Assembly (NCBI GenBank): GCA_002422505.1
Contig: DIVX01000140.1
Location: 9,712 to 21,903 of the forward strand
Direction: 5' to 3'
DNA length: 12,192 nucleotides
DNA from: Desulfovibrio sp. UBA6121
Lineage (GTDB): Bacteria > Desulfobacterota > Desulfovibrionia > Desulfovibrionales > Desulfovibrionaceae
This document shows, piece by piece, positions 7,420-12,192 of the stretch (position 1 is its first letter; each line of letters starts with the position of its first letter). The notes beneath the pieces were generated by a model, which was given only the letters and a program-made list of their open reading frames with translations, was not told the origin of the DNA and made no database searches. Made by a program: the position numbers and the translations under genes.

Positions 7420-7577
7420 GTAACCCTTGTAACCAGCGTAACCACTAGTGGCCCTAGAGTCTTTGAGTTACAGGGTCGGATTGAGTGGCGTAACGTGTAA
7501 CCTCAGAGATGGTTACGGAGTTACTTGTTTTTTTACTGGCTGGGTTGCGATATGTTGCTACAACTTCATATGGTTAC
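7420..7577. repeat. Array of nine GTAAC/GTTAC boxes, iteron-like candidate origin
   Basis: Five GTAAC boxes start at 7420, 7429, 7438, 7490 and 7497; the first three are GTAACC at an exact 9-bp step. Four reverse boxes (GTTAC) start at 7467, 7512, 7520 and 7573, the last overlapping the DUF927 stop codon. A T-run lies at 7526-7533. The region lies between two convergent operons, so it is not an ordinary promoter. Dense short repeats beside a replication-type NTPase gene are what an iteron origin looks like; the function is inferred, the repeats are plain. Confidence 0.7.
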
Positions 7578-9463
7578 AAGGTTGCGTCATCCTGAGCGGT
7601 CTCAAACGGTGAATCCTCAAAACTGTCAGCTAGAATTGAAGCTTTGATCGTGTAGAAGCGTACGGTTATTCCCTCGCGCGGTAGCTTATGTCCCTTGGAT
7701 AGTTCATTAGGCCCGTTGGATATCAGGTGTCCCCTTTCACGTAGGTGACGCGCGATAGCTGTTTGATCTCCGCCATTGCAGAGTTCGGCCTTGAATACAC
7801 CTGGATATACGAGGTAGAAGATTGTATCTCCCTGAAGCCTTCGATATCCTGCACGGTTGTGAATGCGCTCTTTTTGGGCTTCGCTCCAATCCTCAAACCT
7901 GCTTGACCCGTGCTGCGCGATGAAATCTCGCACTTTGGCGAGAGCCGCGTATGCCTCAGCCGATCCATAGCCACCGCGTGAGGCCACCCAATCCCAAAAG
8001 CAGACCGTGCATGCCCAGAGTGCAGAGCCGGACCGCCAAGGGAGAATGCCCATCTCCACGGCGAGTTCCCCGGCAGCGGCGGCCAAGCCGAAGCGGTTGG
8101 CCGCTCGCTTGACCTGCCCATCGGCATAGTGAGGGCAAGCCTCTGATTCAAACCGCTGGAGCCATGTTCGTGCGCGCACCACGTAATTTGCCAAATCATT
8201 AGTGAGGAGCTCAAGGTATCTTCGGAAAGGAGCACCATAGCAGACCACCGACGCCCGGTTGAGATGCTCCGAGAACGCCTTGCCATCTATGAACCCGTGC
8301 AACGTCTCGAACGCCCCCATCCCTTTGCCAGCATCCGCAGGGATGTCCACGATCCGCACGGATTGGCCCGCCATGAAACGTTGGTTCTTGTCCTCCCGCA
8401 CTTTCTGCTCAAAGGTCAGCTCACCCGTGCTGAGGAAAACGGTTCGCCAGAAGTGCATGGGGCGTGAAGATCCATCTTTGCGTGCACGGCCTTTGCCCTG
8501 TCCGTTGGCAAGCATGTAAGCGATGTTCGCAGCAGCGCTTGGCGCCACCTGGCCGAGTTCATCCAGGCACAGGAGGGCATCATTATGCATAGGGGCTATG
8601 GCTTCCAAGGAGTTGTCTGTTGTACGCCATGACCGTACAAAACCCGCAGGCGCACCGCCTCCACAGACGCTTCCGGCAGCTATCAAGAGGGTGCTTTTCC
8701 CTACACTGGAACTCCCCGTGAAATGGAAGCCACCAGATTCTTGGCCGAATGGCTGAAGGAGCGGCCCGAGGAAGGCCGATGACAAGGCCAGGGCCAAGCG
8801 TGAGTTGCCTTCCCCAAGGCGTCCTATTTCATCTTGCCACTCCCCGAGCGCACCTTTGACTCGGAACGGGGTTTCGCTTGTCGGGCCTTGATGGATAATC
8901 TCCTCGCCGTTTTCCGGGCCATATGATGAGTCGGGTAAGACAAACTTCGGGCCGTGCCAGCCGGTGCTGTGCACGCAACGCAGGAACCGCTCTGGCCGGG
9001 CCGTCATGAGGTACTCATAGAGCCGTTTGGAACCGTTCACGCCGAGTTTTAGCCCCATCCTCAGAAGGGCTTCCCGGTAGGCGCTGCCAGTACCCGCCAT
9101 CATACTCATGGGCATGACCCATTGGAGAGTTTCTCCAAGCGGATTCTGCACTGCCAAGTACAAGCCCCATTCGCCGTTGGCGTCTCTGGTCTGCGCGATC
9201 ACGTCCAGAGGAGAAGAGAACCAGACAAGCCGTGACTCGTCGCTGTTCCGCTCAAACTCCCGATATAAAACACCTTCGGAGTTTGAAACGAATTGACTCT
9301 TGCCCGGTGCACACGGGCGAGGTTCGGTTAGCTGGTCGGCATTTCGTTCAGTTTCATTTCCTTTGGTCTTGGTCTGAAGTAATAGGGGGCTCTGTGTGCC
9401 ACTTTGCTCATGGCCCTGCGAGGTGTCTGGCAACGCCTCCAGGGCTGTTTCTTTGTTCTCCAT
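7574..9463 (-). CDS. DUF927-type P-loop NTPase, probable helicase-like replication protein
   Basis: A 629-residue protein. The first 55 residues are polar and low in complexity. The rest fits the DUF927 family found in mobile elements: a beta-rich region (about 60-170) before an ATPase core with Walker A GSSSVGKST (250-258), Walker B LLCLDE (297-302) and a sensor-like STGE (345-348). The C-terminal part (about 540-600) resembles a winged helix (AIARHLRERGHL). Intact nucleotide-binding residues argue for an active motor, most likely acting in replication of the excised island together with the neighbouring GTAAC array. The start is eight bases after the stop of the AlpA-like gene, with a G-rich ribosome site (GGGGGG) in that gap, so the pair is one operon. 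The exact biochemical activity of this family is not established from sequence. Confidence 0.82.
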   Translation of the reverse strand: MENKETALEALPDTSQGHEQSGTQSPLLLQTKTKGNETERNADQLTEPRPCAPGKSQFVSNSEGVLYREFERNSDESRLVWFSSPLDVIAQTRDANGEWGLYLAVQNPLGETLQWVMPMSMMAGTGSAYREALLRMGLKLGVNGSKRLYEYLMTARPERFLRCVHSTGWHGPKFVLPDSSYGPENGEEIIHQGPTSETPFRVKGALGEWQDEIGRLGEGNSRLALALSSAFLGPLLQPFGQESGGFHFTGSSSVGKSTLLIAAGSVCGGGAPAGFVRSWRTTDNSLEAIAPMHNDALLCLDELGQVAPSAAANIAYMLANGQGKGRARKDGSSRPMHFWRTVFLSTGELTFEQKVREDKNQRFMAGQSVRIVDIPADAGKGMGAFETLHGFIDGKAFSEHLNRASVVCYGAPFRRYLELLTNDLANYVVRARTWLQRFESEACPHYADGQVKRAANRFGLAAAAGELAVEMGILPWRSGSALWACTVCFWDWVASRGGYGSAEAYAALAKVRDFIAQHGSSRFEDWSEAQKERIHNRAGYRRLQGDTIFYLVYPGVFKAELCNGGDQTAIARHLRERGHLISNGPNELSKGHKLPREGITVRFYTIKASILADSFEDSPFETAQDDATL

Positions 9464-9471
9464 GTTCCCCC

Positions 9472-9699
9472 CTAATCGAAATCCACAACACCTTGCTCAA
9501 CGTAGGAACGCAGGTCGCTCAGGCGGTACCTGATGGATCTTGTACGCGGCAAGCGCACAAACCTAGGGGGGAGGGCCAGGTAGCGCCTTTGCTGCAAGGT
9601 GCGGACGCTGAGCCCGATGATGGGAGCTGCTTCCTTTTCGGTAAGAAGCTTGTCGTGGGAATCAGGAAGAGAGGAGGGGGCGGGGACGATCTTAGGCAT
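9472..9699 (-). CDS. AlpA-like helix-turn-helix protein, probable excisionase or regulator
   Basis: A 75-residue protein with a MerR/AlpA-type helix-turn-helix: LLTEKEAAPIIGLSVRTLQQRR at 18-39, then the wing and recognition tail RFVRLPRTRSIRYRLSDLRSYVEQ (46-69). Such proteins in integrative islands bind att sites or the integrase promoter and promote excision, or control the element's genes. The start at 9699 is chosen because GGAGGT lies five bases upstream; an in-frame ATG four codons earlier (9711) overlaps that region and has no site of its own. It is the first gene of an operon with the DUF927 gene. Excisionase versus transcription factor cannot be separated by sequence. Confidence 0.85.
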   Translation of the reverse strand: MPKIVPAPSSLPDSHDKLLTEKEAAPIIGLSVRTLQQRRYLALPPRFVRLPRTRSIRYRLSDLRSYVEQGVVDFD

Positions 9700-9793
9700 T
9701 TGGACCTCCATGAATTTGTGTGAGGCAGCGAAACCGCGAGGCCTCAGGTGTACTTCATGGGATGCTAACGTGCTGAAATGTTTTGATGCAAGG

Positions 9794-9828
9794 ATTATAA
9801 AATCACGTAAATAAAACAGGATTTATTT
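9794..9828 (-). promoter_or_regulatory. Candidate promoter and operator of the AlpA-DUF927 operon
   Basis: On the minus strand a perfect TATAAT (9794-9799) lies about 95 bp upstream of the AlpA-like start. Just upstream, in the -35 zone, is a perfect inverted repeat AAATAAA, six-base spacer, TTTATTT (9809-9828). No good -35 is seen, which would fit an activated or repressed promoter. A 10-bp palindrome ATTGCGCAAT (9877-9886) lies further upstream. The rest of 9712-9943 shows no gene. Confidence 0.5.
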
Positions 9829-9943
9829 CCGGCTTTGGCGAATCGTGCAACTTTCACTGTGGAGGGAGGCGGTGCAATTGCGCAATAGCGTATGCTCTGG
9901 AATATCGGCGCATTGCGACACGGACTGGATGGGTGATGGTAGT

Positions 9944-10768
9944 TTACTCGTCTGGTTCGCTGGAATTGTTTGGCGAGGCTTGACCTTTCCTTGGTCTTCC
10001 CTTTTTTCGTTTGTATTCCGTTGGGACCCACTTCCAGGCCTGCTTCGCTCCAGCGTGGGAGACAAAATATAAAGGACCTTTAATTTCATCCGTAAATTCT
10101 TCTTCGTTGAGTGTCTTGTCGTGGTATCGTTCTAAGAATGTTAAAAAATATCGTGCAATCCCTTCGATGTCACGGTTGTGTTGTCCATCGCTGGTGTCAC
10201 CAATATTCGTTATGTCATGGTTAATGACTTTTCCGCAAATGTCATTATTGCTGTTGTTGTTGAAAGTGTTGTTGCTGAGAATGATTGTTTTGGAGATGTT
10301 CGGTTGATGGCCTAATGAGTTGCAAAGTGATGGCAGCATGTCTCTGTATATATTTAAAAACTCAGCACATTCATCGCGTCTAAATGCAATTCTGTCCCAG
10401 TTAAAACTTTTTTCACCATTGCTATACAATAGGCATGATTCAACACAATCAGCAGTAATGCATTTAAATACATGCTGAGAATCAATGAAGTCAGGGTACT
10501 CAAAGAGAATGACATATGGTGTTGCAATCTTTTTTTGGCATAATCCATTATTAACACATTCAGAGTCCTTGATAGTCTCAAGTACGCACGAATGGAGAAA
10601 GTTGAGTTCTCTTTCGGAGCATTTTTCAACCAACATACTGCCAAGGATTGGGTTTTGAAGAGTTACTATTTCATGGAGGTCTTCTGAAGGTTTGAAGTAG
10701 TACTCCGCTGGGACTGATTGCTTCGGAAACATGCTTTTGAGCAATGCACGAATATGCCGGAATCTCAT
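9944..10768 (-). CDS. Unknown 274-aa Cys-rich protein with C-terminal AT-hook
   Basis: I do not recognise this family. Visible features: a basic N terminus (MRFRHIRALLKSMF), ten cysteines spread over residues 50-178 (including C103, C108, C112), an Asn-rich stretch around 165-176, an ordered segment ending in PLYFVSHAGAKQAWKW, and a basic motif KKGRPRKG at 255-262 that matches an AT-hook for the minor groove of AT-rich DNA. The start at 10768 is chosen because AGGCGG lies seven bases upstream; the longer frame would need a TTG start and would overlap the integrase end. It follows the integrase on the same strand by 62 bp. It is clearly more AT-rich than the integrase and DUF927 genes, which suggests separate origin. 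It may be cargo (defence, regulatory) or a DNA-binding accessory factor. Confidence 0.75.
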   Translation of the reverse strand: MRFRHIRALLKSMFPKQSVPAEYYFKPSEDLHEIVTLQNPILGSMLVEKCSERELNFLHSCVLETIKDSECVNNGLCQKKIATPYVILFEYPDFIDSQHVFKCITADCVESCLLYSNGEKSFNWDRIAFRRDECAEFLNIYRDMLPSLCNSLGHQPNISKTIILSNNTFNNNSNNDICGKVINHDITNIGDTSDGQHNRDIEGIARYFLTFLERYHDKTLNEEEFTDEIKGPLYFVSHAGAKQAWKWVPTEYKRKKGRPRKGQASPNNSSEPDE

Positions 10769-10830
10769 TATGTTACCGCCTGTCGTTTTGCGAGAGCATC
10801 TGTTGTTGAGGAGCTTCGGATTATATCCCG

Positions 10831-11979
10831 TTAGCAAATTCCAATTTGCAATAGCTTGTTGATACTGTTTGCCGCACTTTTTAGCGCGCCATCTTCCAGG
10901 TGCGCATAGCGCTGCGTCAGTTGCGGGCTTTTGTGGGTGAGGAGCTTTTGCACGATGGAAAGCGGGATGCCATTGGACACGGCAACGCTGGCGAAGGTGT
11001 GGCGTAGGCCGTGGAGAGGGCGAAAGTCCTTATCCAGCCCGGCTGCCGTTTTGATCCGGTTGACCTGTTTGTTGATGTCTGTGAGTTGGCTCACGCCGTC
11101 CCTGCCGGGGAAGACATACGGGCCATCCCCGCGCTCTACGCTCCCTAGGAACGCGCTAACAGCCTCGCTGAGAGGGATGATTTCATCCTTGCCGCTCTTG
11201 GCCCCAGTCTGCCCTTCGCCGACGATGCGGATGAACCCTTGCTCCCAGTCGATGTGTTCCCATTTGAGGCGAAAAATTTCCATACGCCTCATGCCGGTCA
11301 GATAGGCCAGGAGCACGATGTTGGCAGCCTTCCGATTAGGATCGGCGGCAGCGGCCAGGAGCAGCCTTTCCCGCTGTTCTTTGGTGAGCATCTCCGTTCG
11401 CTGATTGTTCACCTTGGGCATCTCAAAGTGGAGACGTGACGGGTTTTGCCAGAGGCAAAGCCCCTTCTTCACCCCAAAGCTGATGATGCGTCGGAACAGC
11501 TCAAGAACGTTCTTGGCTGTTTGTTGGGATTTGCCAGAACTGGTGACCTGGAGGCGGAGGCGATCAACGTCCGCAGTCGAAATCTCATCAGGGGTGCGGG
11601 AGGCGAAGGGGGAGAGGTAGTTTTTGAATCTGTTCTCGTCAGTGACGATTCCTTTCAGCCCAGGCTTGTTGCGCTTGTATTCATCCCAGAGGCGCTGAAT
11701 CGTCCACCGGTTCTGTGCCGCTTCCTTGGCGGAGCGCTGAAGCACACGTTTTTCAACGTTGCAGGTCTCTTTGCCAGTGATCCTCAAGGCGCGGATATTG
11801 GCTGCCTTGGCTGGCGACATTCCCTGTGTTGACTTCCCTACGGGCTCCTCAATGAGCTGGCCTCCACGCCCACCACGCCGATAGCGGATGTAATAGGCCC
11901 GAGCAGGCTTGCTGGGCTTCTCGCCCTCAATCTCGCGGTAGAAGACGCCTTCTTTGTCCGTCGCAATACGCTTGGCCAT
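10831..11979 (-). CDS. int: Tyrosine-family site-specific integrase
   Basis: A 382-residue tyrosine recombinase that inserts the island into, and with a helper excises it from, the tRNA-fMet gene. The N terminus (1-75, ending near the AKAANIRALRI helix) is the arm-binding type; residues about 90-185 form the core-binding SAM-like domain; the catalytic domain has Arg231 (LTGMRR), Lys261 (AKSGK), His323-x-x-Arg326 (LHGLRH), His349 (LLTHKS) and the nucleophile Tyr358 (QRYAHL). All catalytic residues are present, so it should be active. The start at 11979 (MAKRIATDKEGV, with AAGGA upstream) is preferred over an in-frame ATG at 12051, because the extra 24 codons run through the arm-type repeats and would begin at about the transcription start. 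It faces the right att site, next to its own binding repeats. Confidence 0.95.
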   Translation of the reverse strand: MAKRIATDKEGVFYREIEGEKPSKPARAYYIRYRRGGRGGQLIEEPVGKSTQGMSPAKAANIRALRITGKETCNVEKRVLQRSAKEAAQNRWTIQRLWDEYKRNKPGLKGIVTDENRFKNYLSPFASRTPDEISTADVDRLRLQVTSSGKSQQTAKNVLELFRRIISFGVKKGLCLWQNPSRLHFEMPKVNNQRTEMLTKEQRERLLLAAAADPNRKAANIVLLAYLTGMRRMEIFRLKWEHIDWEQGFIRIVGEGQTGAKSGKDEIIPLSEAVSAFLGSVERGDGPYVFPGRDGVSQLTDINKQVNRIKTAAGLDKDFRPLHGLRHTFASVAVSNGIPLSIVQKLLTHKSPQLTQRYAHLEDGALKSAANSINKLLQIGIC

Positions 11980-12010
11980 TGAAAAAGTCCGTCCTTTTGG
12001 TATGTTGTCC

Positions 12011-12052
12011 CGTGTGGGGAAGGCCATTCTTCCCCACACCATTCCCCACACG
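12011..12052. repeat. Right copy of the terminal repeat plus an inverted third unit (integrase arm and leader region)
   Basis: The 23-bp block of two TTCCCCACAC units (12030-12052) is identical to 69-91. A third unit lies inverted at 12011-12021 (CGTGTGGGGAA), eight bases away, so 12012-12021 and 12030-12039 can form a 10-bp hairpin. The cluster lies between the predicted integrase promoter and its start codon. Binding of integrase here would both load the recombination site and repress its own gene. Confidence 0.7.
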
Positions 12053-12059
12053 CAGGACC

Positions 12060-12088
12060 GAAATAGGCCGATTTTGAGCGAAAGTCAA
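12060..12088 (-). promoter_or_regulatory. int: Candidate integrase promoter
   Basis: On the minus strand TTGACT (12083-12088) and TATTTC (12060-12065) are separated by 17 bases. The -35 is good and the -10 weaker. Transcription would start near 12053, at the edge of the TTCCCCACAC repeats, leaving a leader of about 75 bases before the ATG at 11979. Confidence 0.55.
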
Positions 12089-12167
12089 CGAAGAGCATGT
12101 TTACATTTAGTCAATGAAATAGAGAGATATAGTAGACAACAGCACAATGGTGTATATGTTGGCATTA

Positions 12168-12192
12168 GGGCTCATAACCCGAAGGTCGTAGG
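12168..12192 (+). other. Truncated tRNA-fMet duplicate: right attachment site (cut by window end)
   Basis: From 12168 the sequence is GGG CTCATAA CCC (anticodon loop with CAT at 12173-12175), then the rest of the stem, a variable loop AGGTC and T-stem strand GTAGG. The run of three G:C pairs is the hallmark of initiator tRNA. Upstream of 12168 the bases do not match a D arm or acceptor strand, and the second stem pair is already a mismatch, so this is only the 3' half. The crossover most likely lies in the seven-base anticodon loop, as for many tRNA-targeting tyrosine integrases. Confidence 0.85.

Noticed and set aside
7420..7577. CRISPR-like array
   Set aside because: Units are only 5-6 bases, lie in both orientations and have irregular short gaps; there are no spacers of constant length and no cas genes.
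10238..10275. TTG triplet tract as a phase-variation switch
   Set aside because: It is short, interrupted and in triplet phase (encoding Asn), so changes in copy number would not shift the frame.
10769..10837. Longer form of the AT-hook protein overlapping the integrase end
   Set aside because: It would need a TTG start without a ribosome site; the ATG at 10768 has AGGCGG upstream.
11405..11832. Open frames antisense to the integrase gene
   Set aside because: They lie wholly opposite a complete tyrosine integrase and show no recognisable protein features.
11980..12051. Longer integrase start giving an extra MWGMVWGR N terminus
   Set aside because: These 24 codons are the arm-type repeats read as protein and begin at about the predicted transcription start. 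MAKRIATDKEG at 11979 looks like a normal integrase start.
1..12192. Circular plasmid joined at the window ends
   Set aside because: Joining the ends gives the tRNA T loop one T short, so the window is better read as an integrated element cut at the att repeats.

Overview
The window reads as one complete, small integrated element of about 12.2 kb: a mobilizable genomic island carrying an anti-phage defence operon. It sits in an initiator tRNA gene. The first 22 bases are the 3' end of a tRNA (half T arm, acceptor strand, CCA). The last 25 bases are the anticodon-stem-loop to T-stem part of the same kind of tRNA: CAT anticodon with the GGG/CCC stem typical of tRNA-fMet. At the right end no D arm or 5' acceptor strand precedes this fragment, so it is the truncated duplicate left by site-specific integration. 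The mobility genes suggest a Gram-negative host, possibly a Desulfovibrio-like deltaproteobacterium; that is an impression from gene style only.

Layout, left to right. (1) 1-91: tRNA tail, a strong intrinsic terminator and an end repeat made of TTCCCCACAC units. (2) 293-4863, minus strand: three AT-rich genes transcribed as a 158-aa helical protein with a C-terminal hydrophobic tail, then a nuclease-like protein resembling HamA, then a Ski2-like helicase resembling HamB. This is a Hachiman-type module with a possible extra gene. (3) 4864-5159: divergent intergenic region with hairpins and a candidate oriT. (4) 5160-7328, plus strand, GC-richer: a small unknown protein and a MobV-type relaxase fused to a Toprim domain, ended by a perfect hairpin terminator. 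(5) 7420-7577: nine GTAAC/GTTAC boxes between two convergent operons, an iteron-like candidate replication origin. (6) 7574-9699, minus strand: an AlpA-like helix-turn-helix protein followed by a DUF927-type P-loop NTPase. (7) 9944-10768, minus strand: an AT-rich unknown gene with a C-terminal AT-hook. (8) 10831-11979, minus strand: a tyrosine integrase whose promoter overlaps three copies of the end-repeat unit. (9) 12168-12192: the tRNA-fMet fragment (right att).

The genes fit together as follows. Integrase, with the AlpA-like protein as likely excisionase or regulator, inserts and excises the island. The DUF927 NTPase and GTAAC boxes may support replication of the excised circle. The relaxase-Toprim protein and its small partner would start transfer, using another element's conjugation machinery, because no coupling protein or type IV secretion gene is present. 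The defence operon is the cargo that benefits the host; the AT-hook gene may be a second cargo or a regulator. The tail-anchored protein in the defence operon, the GTAAC array and the relaxase-Toprim fusion are the parts most worth a second look.
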